In this document: positions 1-8,900 of the stretch, piece after piece
How the letters are laid out: every line of letters starts with the position of its first letter
How positions within the stretch are numbered: the first letter of the stretch is position 1
Origin: Planktothrix rubescens CCAP 1459/22
GTDB taxonomy: Bacteria; Cyanobacteriota; Cyanobacteriia; Cyanobacteriales; Microcoleaceae
Assembly (NCBI GenBank): GCA_904830895.1
Contig: LR882958.1
Coordinates: 4,049,501 to 4,113,500, forward strand
Direction of reading: 5' to 3'
Length of the DNA: 64,000 nucleotides
The notes under the pieces: generated by a model
Databases searched by the model: none
Told to the model about the DNA's origin: nothing
The model's input: only the letters and a program-made list of their open reading frames with translations
Made by a program: the position numbers and the translations under genes

Positions 1-1946
1 GTTTATCCCTGGCTTTAGCAACACCTCCTAGGATTGATCAAAAAGTAGAATGTGATCTATTAGTGGTTGGGGGCGGACTTGCGGGAAGTGCGGCTGCTTA
101 TGAAGGGTTACTAGCAGGAAAAACCGTTTGTTTAACCGAAATTACCGACTGGGTTGGGGGACAAATTTCTGCCCAGGGAACCTCCGCCCTTGATGAAAGA
201 CCGACCCAAAGATCCCTTTTATTTTATCCGAGAGGGTATTTAGAATTACGAGCAGAAATTGAAAAAAAATATGGGATGCTTAACCCGGGTGCTTGTTGGG
301 TTAGTGAAGCCTGTTTTATGCCAGAAGCTGGGCATGAAATATTATTAAAAATGTTTAAAAAAGCCGAAAAAAAAGGTAAAGGAAAGTTACAGTGGTTTCC
401 CAATACTGTGATTAAAGATATGACAATTGTTAATAATCAAATTACCGAAGCGATCGCAATTCAACATATTTCTGCCCCGGGACAACCTCAATTAAATACA
501 AAACCTTTATCTACTATTATTGATGATGCTTATGAGTATGAAAATTCACCAAAATTGGATAAAACAATTATTAGATTTATTCCTAGACAAAAAGCTAATC
601 AAGGAGCCGATTGGTATATTATTGAAGCAACAGAAACCGGAGAAATTATTGGCTTAACTAATATTCCCCATCAACTCGGAATTGATCCCCGTTCTTCTCA
701 AGAACCAACGGCATCTAGTATTACAAAAGATCCCTATTGTACTCAAGGATTTACCTATACTTTTGCAATGGAGGCGACTAAAAATCCCCAAATTCATGAA
801 AAACCCCCATTCTATGAACAATATGCTCCCTATTATAGTTATGAATTACCCCGATTAGCCGATTTTAATTTAGTTTATACCTATCGGCGAATTCATAGTA
901 TGAATCCCAAAGAAAAACGTTCAGCAAATCCCAGGGAATGGCCGATTTATCCTGGGGATATTGCTATGCAAAATTGGACATGGGGAAATGATTATCGACC
1001 CGGAACCTCGGCGGATAATTTAATTTTAAGCCCCGCCCAATTAGCCGAAACTGGTCAACTTGAACCCGGAGGATGGAAGGGAGGTTTAAGAACAGAAACC
1101 TTGCGAAAAGGGGAAGAAAATGCTCAAGGTTTTTTCTATTGGTTAGTAGCAGGAACTACAGACTCCCAACTCGGTGAAGGGGTTAAACAAAAATATCCGA
1201 ATTATCGCTATTTATCGGGTTTAAATTCTCCGATGGGAACCGTTCATGGGTTATCAAAATATCCCTATATCCGAGAAGGGAGACGAATAATTGGTCGTCC
1301 TTCTTATGGTCAAAAAGACGGATTTAGGGTATCAGAAATTGATATTTCTCGAAATAACTTTCGTCAAAATTGGTATCCTGAAAATTTAACTCCAGAAACC
1401 TATAGACTGCTATGGTTAGAGTTAGGAGGGTTAAACAGTTTACCCGCTTTTTCAGGACAAAAAACCATTGCAGAAATTAAAGCCCGTTCTCGGTCTACAA
1501 TTTATCCTGATACCGTCGGAATTGGTCATTATGCGATTGATTTTCACCCCTGTTTAACCCTAAGTCCCCCGGAAACTCCAGGGAATACAGAACGCGAAGG
1601 AGAACGTCGCGGACAAGGACAAGCTTACCCCTTTCAAATTCCTTTAAGGGCGATGATTCCGCAAAAAATTGATAATCTATTAGTAGCTGGAAAAAGTATC
1701 GCCACCAGTCATATTGCGGCGGCGGCTTATCGGGTTCATTCCTTTGAATGGTCTGTGGGGGCGGCGGCGGGAACTACCGCAGCATTTAGCTTAAAAACCG
1801 AGATTTTTCCCTATCAATTAGTCGATGATTTACCCTATCGGGAACCAATATTAGAGGAGTTACAACGGTTATTAGAAAGCAATAATAATCCGATTTTATT
1901 CCCAGAAACGTCAATTTTTAATCAGTCTTGGGAAGATTGGAAATAA
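1..1946 (+). CDS. FAD-dependent oxidoreductase, 5' end cut by window edge
   Basis: The reading frame is open from the first bases (frame of position 3), so the start lies outside the window; a GTG at 63 is only an internal codon. The N-terminal part has a dinucleotide-binding glycine motif (VVGGGLAGSAAA) followed by TDWVGGQIS. The C-terminal part has a second FAD-contact region (LLVAGKSIATSHIAAAAYR, then SVGAAAG). This layout matches the FAD-dependent oxidoreductase family PF12831, whose substrates are mostly unknown. More than 640 residues are visible. It probably acts in the cytoplasm or at the membrane; a signal peptide cannot be judged because the start is missing. No substrate is proposed. 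Confidence 0.85.
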   Translation, partial: LSLALATPPRIDQKVECDLLVVGGGLAGSAAAYEGLLAGKTVCLTEITDWVGGQISAQGTSALDERPTQRSLLFYPRGYLELRAEIEKKYGMLNPGACWVSEACFMPEAGHEILLKMFKKAEKKGKGKLQWFPNTVIKDMTIVNNQITEAIAIQHISAPGQPQLNTKPLSTIIDDAYEYENSPKLDKTIIRFIPRQKANQGADWYIIEATETGEIIGLTNIPHQLGIDPRSSQEPTASSITKDPYCTQGFTYTFAMEATKNPQIHEKPPFYEQYAPYYSYELPRLADFNLVYTYRRIHSMNPKEKRSANPREWPIYPGDIAMQNWTWGNDYRPGTSADNLILSPAQLAETGQLEPGGWKGGLRTETLRKGEENAQGFFYWLVAGTTDSQLGEGVKQKYPNYRYLSGLNSPMGTVHGLSKYPYIREGRRIIGRPSYGQKDGFRVSEIDISRNNFRQNWYPENLTPETYRLLWLELGGLNSLPAFSGQKTIAEIKARSRSTIYPDTVGIGHYAIDFHPCLTLSPPETPGNTEREGERRGQGQAYPFQIPLRAMIPQKIDNLLVAGKSIATSHIAAAAYRVHSFEWSVGAAAGTTAAFSLKTEIFPYQLVDDLPYREPILEELQRLLESNNNPILFPETSIFNQSWEDWK

Positions 1947-1965
1947 TTAATATAAATAAATCCAT

Positions 1966-2012
1966 GTTGTTGGGCTTTAGCCCCAAAAATCTAGGGGCTA
2001 AAGCCCAACAAC
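1966..2012. repeat. Dispersed palindromic repeat (GGGCTTTAGCCC family), copy 1
   Basis: Two perfectly complementary 19-nt arms (1966-1984 and 1994-2012) enclose a 9-nt loop. The arm contains GTTGTTGGGCTTTAGCCCC. Related copies lie at 21972-22018 and 28562-28675. It sits between the FAD oxidoreductase and the vWA gene and could also act as a transcription terminator or mRNA end. Confidence 0.85.
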
Positions 2013-2082
2013 GAAGTTTAAGACAATTATTAGGATATAATGGTGCATATTCTATTGATTGTAAGCAGAACAGATCATAATT

Positions 2083-2745
2083 ATGAGATTAGACGAAGCG
2101 GTTGAATTTGCAGAAAATCCTGAACCTCGGTGTCCCTGCGTGTTGTTATTGGATACTTCCGCATCAATGCAAGGAGTTCCCATTGACGCCTTAAACGATG
2201 GACTAATGGCGTTTAGAAACGATTTAATTCGGGATGAACTCGCTAAAAAAAGGGTGGAAGTGGCAATTATTTCCTTTGATAATCAAGTTAAAATTGTACA
2301 GGATTTCGTTACTGCTGATCAGTTTGAACCACCTTTATTAACCGCCCAAGGTCAAACTTTTATGGGAACTGCTATTAACCAATCTTTAGATTTAGTGGCG
2401 GCGAGAAAGTTAGAATATCGTAATAATGGTATTACCTATTATCGTCCTTGGGTATTTATGATTACCGATGGTGAACCTCAAGGAGAAAATGATCGCGTTA
2501 CAGAAGAAGCAACTCGACGCATTCAAGAGGAAGAATTTAAAAAACAGGTGGCATTTTTTGCCGTTGGAGTTGAAGGGGCAAATCTGGATAAATTAGCTCA
2601 AATTGTCCAGAGAACTCCGTTAAAATTGCGGGGTTTAGACTTTAGAGAAATGTTTATTTGGTTATCTACAAGTATGCAAACCGTTTCCCATTCTAAAGTT
2701 GATGAACAGGTGGCTTTACCCCCGCCAGGATGGGGAAGTGTTTAA
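2083..2745 (+). CDS. vWA domain protein, TerY-like
   Basis: The 220-residue protein is essentially one von Willebrand A domain. The metal-ion-dependent adhesion motif DTSAS is at residues 24-28, with the further MIDAS Thr in GQTFMGTAI and the Asp in MITDGEPQG. This short, soluble vWA type matches the TerY group, which is commonly encoded with a PP2C phosphatase and a protein kinase. The PP2C gene follows 58 bp downstream on the same strand, so they probably form one unit. The ATG at 2083 opens directly onto the domain. The role is inferred to be signalling or stress response; no tellurium-resistance genes are visible nearby. Confidence 0.85.
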   Translation: MRLDEAVEFAENPEPRCPCVLLLDTSASMQGVPIDALNDGLMAFRNDLIRDELAKKRVEVAIISFDNQVKIVQDFVTADQFEPPLLTAQGQTFMGTAINQSLDLVAARKLEYRNNGITYYRPWVFMITDGEPQGENDRVTEEATRRIQEEEFKKQVAFFAVGVEGANLDKLAQIVQRTPLKLRGLDFREMFIWLSTSMQTVSHSKVDEQVALPPPGWGSV

Positions 2746-2803
2746 GCAATTATTCATAAGAAATAGGAGTTTTTTATCCGTAGTTAAACTATATAAAATT
2801 ACA

Positions 2804-3565
2804 ATGAATTTAATGGGTCATTGGCAAGTTGTTGCAGCATCTGTTACCGGAAAAAGTCATGAAAAACACAATATTCCCTGTCAGGATGCCCAAGGTTATA
2901 AACGGTTATCTAATAATCAATTAATTTTTGCCGTAGCTGATGGGGCGGGTTCGGCAAAATTAGCGGATTTGGGAGCGAATATTGCGGTTAAAATAGCGTT
3001 AGAGACTCTGGAAAAACAGATTAATTCTGTTGATATTAATGTCGTTTGGGAAGATTATTTAAAATTGGCTTTAAACGAAGCTTTAACTGCTATTCAAAAC
3101 GAATCTGTTACCCAAGAAATAGAAGTTAGGGAATTAGCAACTACTTTAATTATCGGTATAGCTACACCGGAATTAGTCGCCGTTGCTCAAGTGGGAGATG
3201 GGGCGATGGTTGTGGAAGATAAAACCGGAAATATTCTGGAATTAACCATACCAACCAGGGGAGAATATCTGAATGAAACTGTATTTTTAATTGCTCCTAA
3301 TGCTGTTGAAAATGCCCAATTTAACCTCTGGTTAGGACAACCAAAATATTTAGCTGCTTTTTCCGATGGTTTACAAATGTTGGCGTTAAAAATGCCAGAA
3401 GGAAAACCCCATCACCCGTTCTTTTCTCCTCTGTTTAAATTTGTAGAAACTATCACCGATGAAACCGATGCTCAAGAACAGTTAATGGGGTTTTTGCGAT
3501 CGCCTCGGTTAACACAAAGAACCGATGATGATCTAACATTAATCTTAGCTAGTTTTAACCCTTAA
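2804..3565 (+). CDS. PP2C-family serine/threonine phosphatase
   Basis: The roughly 253-residue protein carries the metal-binding motifs of PP2C phosphatases: VADGAGSAKLAD near the start, VGDGAMVV in the middle, AFSDGLQ, and a final DDDLTL. The frame is open back to 2699, but that stretch overlaps the vWA gene and looks non-coding, so the ATG at 2804 (MNLMGHWQ) is preferred; 2813 is also possible. It lies just behind the vWA gene, as in TerY-phosphatase-kinase triads, but no kinase follows. Its 3' end overlaps the convergent Uma2 gene by 4 bp. It should dephosphorylate a Ser/Thr phosphoprotein, target unknown. Confidence 0.85.
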   Translation: MNLMGHWQVVAASVTGKSHEKHNIPCQDAQGYKRLSNNQLIFAVADGAGSAKLADLGANIAVKIALETLEKQINSVDINVVWEDYLKLALNEALTAIQNESVTQEIEVRELATTLIIGIATPELVAVAQVGDGAMVVEDKTGNILELTIPTRGEYLNETVFLIAPNAVENAQFNLWLGQPKYLAAFSDGLQMLALKMPEGKPHHPFFSPLFKFVETITDETDAQEQLMGFLRSPRLTQRTDDDLTLILASFNP

Positions 3566-4302
3566 TCTAATTCATCTGGGTTAATTCCCATCTGTCGTAA
3601 ACGTTCTGCTAACCGTTGACTACGTTCGGTTTCTTGTCTTAATAATATTTCCGTTTCCTCTGCTCGTTGGTGTTCAGTTTCTGCCCGTTGACGTTCGGTT
3701 TCTGCCCATTGAATTTCCTGCTCTAACTGTTGGTTAATTTCCACATAAGACAAGAATTTTGCCCCATCAGGGTGATAGATTTGTAGTGGGTGTTCTGAAA
3801 CTTCAAAACGAATCCCCAACCGAGGACTAACGTAATTTTCAGAGATTTCAATTACATCTAATCCCCCATCCCCACGTTGCCAACCTTGGAATTGATAATT
3901 GTCGGGATTATAAATATAATATTCCTCAACTCCGTAGCGTTCATAAAACACTAATTTCCGTTCCATTTCCGACTTCGTATTACCCGGAGAAAGAATTTCA
4001 AAAACTACTTGTGGGGCAATTCCTTCTTCCTTCCATTGCATATAGGAACCCCGTTTTCCTTTCGGTCTTCCTAATACCACTAAAACATCCGGTGCATTCA
4101 CAATATGGGGTTTTCCCTCCACCGGATACCAGAACAAATCCCCGGCTACAAATACATTAGGATCATTAGCAAATAACCATTCTAAATTCTGTTCAATTGC
4201 TACAATCCAATTAAATTGTTCGGTATTATTTGCCATGGGTTTGCCATCGGTTTCGGGATAGATAATTTCCGTTGGGTTAAGAGTTGCAGGTTGAGAAACC
4301 AT
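3562..4302 (-). CDS. Uma2-family (DUF820) putative endonuclease
   Basis: The 246-residue protein has the DUF820/Uma2 fold signature of a PD-(D/E)xK nuclease. NVFVAGDLFWYPVEG and APDVLVVLG lead to the QVVFEILSPGNTKSEMERK core, in which the E and later K fit the catalytic positions. The segment EEYYIYNPD follows. The last 50 residues form a charged coiled coil with repeated AETE/QRAE units, a common tail in cyanobacterial members. Such genes occur in many copies in cyanobacteria and their function is unproven. A second, truncated member lies at the right edge of the window. Confidence 0.85.
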   Translation of the reverse strand: MVSQPATLNPTEIIYPETDGKPMANNTEQFNWIVAIEQNLEWLFANDPNVFVAGDLFWYPVEGKPHIVNAPDVLVVLGRPKGKRGSYMQWKEEGIAPQVVFEILSPGNTKSEMERKLVFYERYGVEEYYIYNPDNYQFQGWQRGDGGLDVIEISENYVSPRLGIRFEVSEHPLQIYHPDGAKFLSYVEINQQLEQEIQWAETERQRAETEHQRAEETEILLRQETERSQRLAERLRQMGINPDELD

Positions 4303-4354
4303 AACTTTAATTAAAATAAAGGAAATGAGGATCGCGGATTTAAGAGGATTTCAC

Positions 4355-4443
4355 GGATTTCACGGATTTTAATCTGTGTTAATCTGCGTAATCCGTTTAA
4401 TCCGTGATGCGGATTTCACGGATTTTAATCTGTGTTAATCTGC
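4355..4443. repeat. 33-nt direct repeat upstream of murE
   Basis: Two identical 33-nt copies (4355-4387 and 4411-4443) of a sequence beginning GGATTTCACGGATTTTAATC lie in the 173-bp gap between the divergent Uma2 and murE genes. A related, degraded run (acggattttaacgg) occurs upstream of the SRPBCC gene near 43710-43755. No function is evident. Confidence 0.8.
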
Positions 4444-4475
4444 ATTAATCTATCATACTATCTACTAAATAACCT

Positions 4476-5984
4476 ATGATGCAGCAGATGAAGCTTAAAG
4501 AGTTATTAGCAAAAGTTGGAATATCAATATCTTCCGAGTCTCACCCGGCTTTAGAACAAGAAGTTAAGGGGTTAACGACGAACTCCATCGCTTGTCAACC
4601 GGGGGATTTATTCTTAGGAATGCCCGGAACTCGGGTCGATGGCGGGGAATTTTGGCCCAGTGCGATCGCCTCCGGTGCGGTAGCCGCGATTATTTCCCCA
4701 GCCGCCATCGAAAAAACCCAAGACCGCATTACCGCCGAACATCCCTGTATTATTCCCAGCGATAATCTCACCCAAGTCTGCGCCCAAATTGCCACGGCTT
4801 TTTATGACCATCCGGCGGAAAAATTGCGCCTGGTAGGGGTGACAGGAACCAATGGGAAAACCACAACCACCCATTTGATTGAATTTATCCTCAGCAATAG
4901 TAACCATCCCACAGCCTTACTGGGAACCCTGTACGCCCGTTGGCCAGGATTCCAAGAAACGGCAACCCATACCACCCCCTTTTCCGTAGAATTACAGGGA
5001 CAACTGGCCCAGGCCGTAGCCGCCGGATGTGAGTTTGGGGCGATGGAGGTGAGTTCCCATGCGTTAGACCAGGGACGGGTTCTCGGTTGTCCGTTTCAAG
5101 TGGCCGTGTTCACCAATTTGACCCAAGATCATTTGGACTATCACCCGACGATGGAGGATTATTTTGCCGCCAAAGCGTTATTATTTAGTCCCGAATATCT
5201 CAAAGGTCGAGCGATTATTAACGCCGATGACCCTTATGGCCAAAGGTTAATAGCCCAATTGGGGGATAGGGCTTGGAGTTATAGCACCAGTGACTCAACG
5301 GCTGACCTGTGGGCGGATCAACTTTCCTATCAACCGACAGGGGTTAAGGGTGTTCTCCATACTCCCCAAACAGAGGCGGAATTTTATTTACCTTTGGTCG
5401 GCCAATATAATTTATCTAACCTGTTAGCTGCTGTCGGGGCGGGGTTAAGTTTAGGATTAGATTTAACTACCATTGTCGAAAAAACTGCTCAGTTTGAGGG
5501 GGTTCCGGGGCGGATGGAAAGGGTACAAATTAGCCCTGATCAGGATATTAGCGTAATTGTGGATTATGCTCACACCCCCGATAGTTTGGAGAATTTACTG
5601 AAGGCGTCCCGTCCGTTTATTCCGGGTCGGATGATTTGTGTATTTGGTTGTGGGGGCGATCGCGATCGCACCAAACGGCCGAAAATGGGGAAAATTGGGG
5701 CAGAATTAGCTGATATTGCGGTTGTGACTTCAGATAATCCCCGGACGGAAGACCCGGAACAGATTTTAAAAGATGTTTTGGCTGGAATTCCTGACAGGAT
5801 CAAACCGATTGTAATTGTAGATCGAGCTAAAGCAATTCATACTGCTATTCTGGAGGCTAAACCTGGAGATGGGGTATTAATTGCGGGAAAAGGTCACGAA
5901 GATTATCAAATTTTGGGAACTGAAAAAATCCATTTTGATGATCGAGAACAAGCCCGGAATGCTTTAGCTATTCGGATCAAGTAA
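4476..5984 (+). CDS. murE: UDP-MurNAc-tripeptide synthetase (MurE)
   Basis: MurE adds the third amino acid to UDP-MurNAc-L-Ala-D-Glu in cytoplasmic peptidoglycan synthesis. The 502-residue length is normal. The ATP-binding motif GVTGTNGKTTTTH is near residue 120. The central ligase domain has EVSSHALDQGR, with the lysine-carbamylation region around AAKALLFS. The C-terminal domain has DNPRTEDPE near residue 420; the DNPR motif indicates meso-diaminopimelate rather than lysine. Three ATG codons (4476, 4479, 4488) could start it, and no strong Shine-Dalgarno decides between them. Confidence 0.95.
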   Translation: MMQQMKLKELLAKVGISISSESHPALEQEVKGLTTNSIACQPGDLFLGMPGTRVDGGEFWPSAIASGAVAAIISPAAIEKTQDRITAEHPCIIPSDNLTQVCAQIATAFYDHPAEKLRLVGVTGTNGKTTTTHLIEFILSNSNHPTALLGTLYARWPGFQETATHTTPFSVELQGQLAQAVAAGCEFGAMEVSSHALDQGRVLGCPFQVAVFTNLTQDHLDYHPTMEDYFAAKALLFSPEYLKGRAIINADDPYGQRLIAQLGDRAWSYSTSDSTADLWADQLSYQPTGVKGVLHTPQTEAEFYLPLVGQYNLSNLLAAVGAGLSLGLDLTTIVEKTAQFEGVPGRMERVQISPDQDISVIVDYAHTPDSLENLLKASRPFIPGRMICVFGCGGDRDRTKRPKMGKIGAELADIAVVTSDNPRTEDPEQILKDVLAGIPDRIKPIVIVDRAKAIHTAILEAKPGDGVLIAGKGHEDYQILGTEKIHFDDREQARNALAIRIK

Positions 5985-6008
5985 CACCATAAAAATCAAC
6001 CGAGTCAC

Positions 6009-6117
6009 TAGATGGTCATAAAATTTGTTCTTCTCGTTGTTGCGCTTGGGCGCTCTTAAGCAAGGGCTAAAACAGCGAAAACTAAATTTTAATCTAGCAA
6101 ATAATTATGACCATCTA
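6009..6117. mobile_element. Candidate 109-bp MITE with 13-bp terminal inverted repeats
   Basis: TAGATGGTCATAA at 6009-6021 is exactly matched in reverse complement at 6105-6117. The two ends enclose about 83 bp with no coding capacity. If the outer TA on each side is a target duplication, the inverted repeat is 11 bp. It lies between murE and the convergent TauE/SafE gene. A long-range hairpin or terminator is the alternative, since no second copy was found in the window. Confidence 0.5.
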
Positions 6118-6181
6118 CTCTCTATAAAACTGAGTTTTTGTGGTATTTTTCCAGAGTCCTGAAACACCCCTAAAGAGGTAA

Positions 6182-6991
6182 CTACGAAGATAACCAGGCT
6201 TGTTTAAAGATATAAACTGAGATAATAATTAAAAATATTCTAAACATTAAAGTCACGGTTTGATCAGATAATTTTGGTAAAAATCTAGTGCTAATTTGCG
6301 CTCCTAATAATCCTCCTAAACCTAAAACAATTCCTGGAATCCATAATACATTTCCTTGCATTGCGTGTCCAATGCAAGCAGAAATAGCGGTAATCATAAT
6401 CACGCCTAAACTGGTTTGAATAGCAACTTTAATGGTTTCTCCTAATAGTAATATTTGCAAAGGAACCATAATAATTCCTCCACCAACTCCAAATAATCCG
6501 GCTAAAATTCCGGCGGAACTTCCGGTTAAAATCCGAGCAAAAACGGGATTAAATGGAATATTATCCTCAGAATTAATAGTAGATTCAGAGATTTGTTGTT
6601 CCTCTAGTTGTTTTTTGTTTGCTGTTATTTGTTTACGAACTTCTACTAAATAAACATTTAATAATAATAAGCAGCCAAATAAAAATAATAATAATTTAGG
6701 GGTAAATATTCCCGCCAAAAACACCCCTATTTGTGCCGTTAATACCGAAGGAAATCCAATTCCAATTACTTTATTTAAACTCAGATATCCCATGCGCCAA
6801 TTTTGAAAACTTCCAGAAATAGCCGTAATCACAATGGATAAACTACTTGTAGCCACCGCTTGAATAGGCGTATATCCTAATGCTAATAATAATGGAACTA
6901 AAACCGTCCCGCCCCCTATTCCTAAAAATCCTGCTAAAATTCCAGCAATTAATCCTCCACCTGCTAAAATAATTAATTGAAATGTAGTCAT
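6182..6991 (-). CDS. TauE/SafE-family sulfite/anion exporter
   Basis: The protein has about 269 residues when started at the ATG whose first base is 6991 (MTTFQLI). The frame is open to 7048, but the extra 19 residues overlap the divergent MscS gene and are polar. It is very hydrophobic, with about eight membrane segments and two glycine-rich half-motifs: GFLGIGGGTVLVPLLL near the N-terminus and LFGVGGGIIMVPLQ in the second half. This internal duplication is typical of TauE/SafE permeases, which move sulfite, sulfonates or organic acids across the inner membrane. The substrate cannot be read from sequence. Confidence 0.88.
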   Translation of the reverse strand: MTTFQLIILAGGGLIAGILAGFLGIGGGTVLVPLLLALGYTPIQAVATSSLSIVITAISGSFQNWRMGYLSLNKVIGIGFPSVLTAQIGVFLAGIFTPKLLLFLFGCLLLLNVYLVEVRKQITANKKQLEEQQISESTINSEDNIPFNPVFARILTGSSAGILAGLFGVGGGIIMVPLQILLLGETIKVAIQTSLGVIMITAISACIGHAMQGNVLWIPGIVLGLGGLLGAQISTRFLPKLSDQTVTLMFRIFLIIISVYIFKQAWLSS

Positions 6992-7021
6992 TTTGTTTTT
7001 TTGTAATAGATAACCATAATT

Positions 7022-8506
7022 ATGACAATTATTCAGAAAATTATACAATTTCTATATACAATTTTCACCCAACCCATTAGAGTCGGTGAAATCACGATTT
7101 CGGTTAGTTTAATTATTACGGTAATTATATCACTATTAGTCGTCATTTTCTTCGCTAGATTAGTGACAAACTGGCTACGGGATAAATTATTGATCAAATG
7201 GGGATTTGATGAAGGAAGTCGAGAAGCGATCGCTACAATTTTTTATTATTTTATCATCTCATTAGGGTTTATTATTGTTCCTCAAGCCTGCGGTTTAGAT
7301 ATTCGATCTTTAGCGTTTTTAGCCGGGGGTTTAGGGATTGGAATTGGGTTAGGATTTCAAGGATTATTCCAGAATTTTGTCAGTGGATTAATCCTACTAA
7401 TTGAACGTCCGGTAAAAGTAGGAGATTATATTGAAATTGATGATTTAGAAGGTAATATTAAAAAAATATCAATTCGCGCTACAACAATTTTAACCAATGA
7501 TGGAATCTCAATTATTGTCCCCAATCAAAGTTTAGTTAATGCTAATATTATTAACTGGAGTTATGGAAATATTAATAGTAGAATTCATATTAAAGTTCCC
7601 GTAGCTTATGGAAGTGATCCGGTGTTAGTTACAGAAGTTTTATTAACCGTTGCTCGTCAAGAATCTAGGGTTTTATCCTATCCCGCTCCTCAAGTTTGGT
7701 TAAGAAATTTTGGAGATGATTGTATTAACTTTGAACTCTTAGTTTGGATTGATCAACCCAAAGCCAGACTTCCGATTCAAAGTGCTTTAAACTATATGAT
7801 TGAAAATGCTTTTAAAAAAAACAATATTACTATTCCCCTCCCCCAAAGAGATTTCTGGATTAAAAACCCCGAAGCTCTAAGAATGATTTTCAATTCCCAT
7901 CCAACTGCTGTTAATTCTGAGGTTGAAACCCAATCTTTTCCGATTCAAGCCATTGAAAATTCTCAAGGGTTAGAACTAGAATCTATCAATCATATATCCC
8001 TACGAGATTTATTGAGAAAAGTTGTTTATTTTGAACAGTTAACCGAACTGGAAATATTAGGATTAATTGAACAAGGTTATCGAGAAACCGTTGTTTCTGG
8101 AGCCTTTATTTTCCATGAAGGAGATCCAGGGGATGCGTTTCATATTATTCTTTCAGGTTCCGTAGAAATTCTATCAGAAAAACTCGATAAACAGATTAGA
8201 AATTTACAAGCGGGAGACTTCTTTGGGGAACTAGCTTTAATTATGGGAATCCCCCGCACGGCGGCGGCTAGAACCATAGAAACAACAATTTTATTTGTGG
8301 TAGATAGAAATGTATTTCATTATTTTTTATCTAAATATCCCCAAGTCGCGGATCAAATTGCAGAAAAATTAGTTGAACGCAAACAGGAATTAGTTGAACG
8401 TCAGCAACTATTAAGAGAAATGGGAGTATTAGGGGAAGAAGAAGATTTAGAGATCAATCCTCTGGTCTGGATCAGGGAGCGCATGAAATCACTATTTGGA
8501 ATTTAA
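7022..8506 (+). CDS. MscS-type mechanosensitive channel with cyclic-nucleotide-binding domain
   Basis: The 494-residue protein has N-terminal membrane helices (about residues 20-45 and 65-125) and the MscS pore/beta segment GLGFQGLFQNFVSGLILLI followed by RPVKVGDYIEID. The C-terminal third is a cyclic-nucleotide-binding domain with FHEGDPGDAFHII and a good phosphate-binding cassette, FGELALIMGIPRTAAAR. This architecture matches the bacterial cyclic-nucleotide-gated (bCNG) subgroup of the MscS superfamily, members of which respond weakly or not at all to tension. It starts 30 bp from the divergent exporter, so the promoters must overlap. It may link ion or osmolyte efflux to cAMP or cGMP. Confidence 0.9.
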   Translation: MTIIQKIIQFLYTIFTQPIRVGEITISVSLIITVIISLLVVIFFARLVTNWLRDKLLIKWGFDEGSREAIATIFYYFIISLGFIIVPQACGLDIRSLAFLAGGLGIGIGLGFQGLFQNFVSGLILLIERPVKVGDYIEIDDLEGNIKKISIRATTILTNDGISIIVPNQSLVNANIINWSYGNINSRIHIKVPVAYGSDPVLVTEVLLTVARQESRVLSYPAPQVWLRNFGDDCINFELLVWIDQPKARLPIQSALNYMIENAFKKNNITIPLPQRDFWIKNPEALRMIFNSHPTAVNSEVETQSFPIQAIENSQGLELESINHISLRDLLRKVVYFEQLTELEILGLIEQGYRETVVSGAFIFHEGDPGDAFHIILSGSVEILSEKLDKQIRNLQAGDFFGELALIMGIPRTAAARTIETTILFVVDRNVFHYFLSKYPQVADQIAEKLVERKQELVERQQLLREMGVLGEEEDLEINPLVWIRERMKSLFGI

Positions 8507-8567
8507 AAGTAAAAATAATATTAATTAATTTTTAGGCAATTTTATGGATACTTTCCCTATAGTGATA

Positions 8568-8687
8568 TAGCAGGGAACAGCCCCCGCCCGTGCACGGGGG
8601 CTAGGGGGGGAGGGAACAGGGGGGAAAACACTTTACCGTCTGGGTTACAAGATCCGTCTGGTGTCTTAACTACCTTGGCGGTTACTA
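8568..8687 (-). mobile_element. MITE family 1 (GTGCAC-core), complete copy
   Basis: The 120-bp element starts TAGCAGGG and ends GGTTACTA, with TA on both outer sides (8566-8567 and 8688-8689) as the expected target duplication. It contains the GC-rich palindromic core around GTGCAC (about 8580-8612). It is the reverse complement of the element at 47184-47374; the shared end is TAGCAACCGCCAAGG or TAGTAACCGCCAAGG. It has no coding capacity, so it would be moved by a transposase in trans. The TA duplication fits the IS630/Tc1-mariner type (inference). Confidence 0.75.
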
Positions 8688-8828
8688 TAAAAGAAGGATT
8701 ACTTTTTGTTGCTCCATCAGATCAGTGAAATTACGCAAATTTGCGAAAAAGTGCGATCTTACCGAATTATTTTTCCGAATAAATACTGTTTTTTTTTCAA
8801 GAGAACCCTGATAGAATCAAGCCAAATC

Positions 8829-8872
8829 TGATGAACAGTAGTATTAATAAAATAACTTCCTACTGTTCATCA
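8829..8872. promoter_or_regulatory. 13-bp inverted repeat, candidate operator
   Basis: TGATGAACAGTAG (8829-8841) and its exact reverse complement (8860-8872) are separated by 18 bp and end 28 bp before the ATG of the small HTH gene. The placement suggests a binding site for that gene's own product, although an RNA hairpin is possible. Confidence 0.5.
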
Positions 8873-8900
8873 ATATCCCCATTTTTGGTTAAAAATTTCC

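Larger units (their letters stand above)
8507..8900. other. Gene-free stretch with a MITE, palindromes and an operator candidate
   Basis: This 394-bp gap holds the complete MITE at 8568-8687, a 12-bp perfect palindrome CGCAAATTTGCG at 8734-8745, and the inverted repeat at 8829-8872. No coding sequence was recognised. Confidence 0.7.

Noticed and set aside
4595-4907. Antisense open frames inside murE
   Set aside because: The murE frame on the plus strand is complete with all motifs; the antisense frames are by-products of codon bias.
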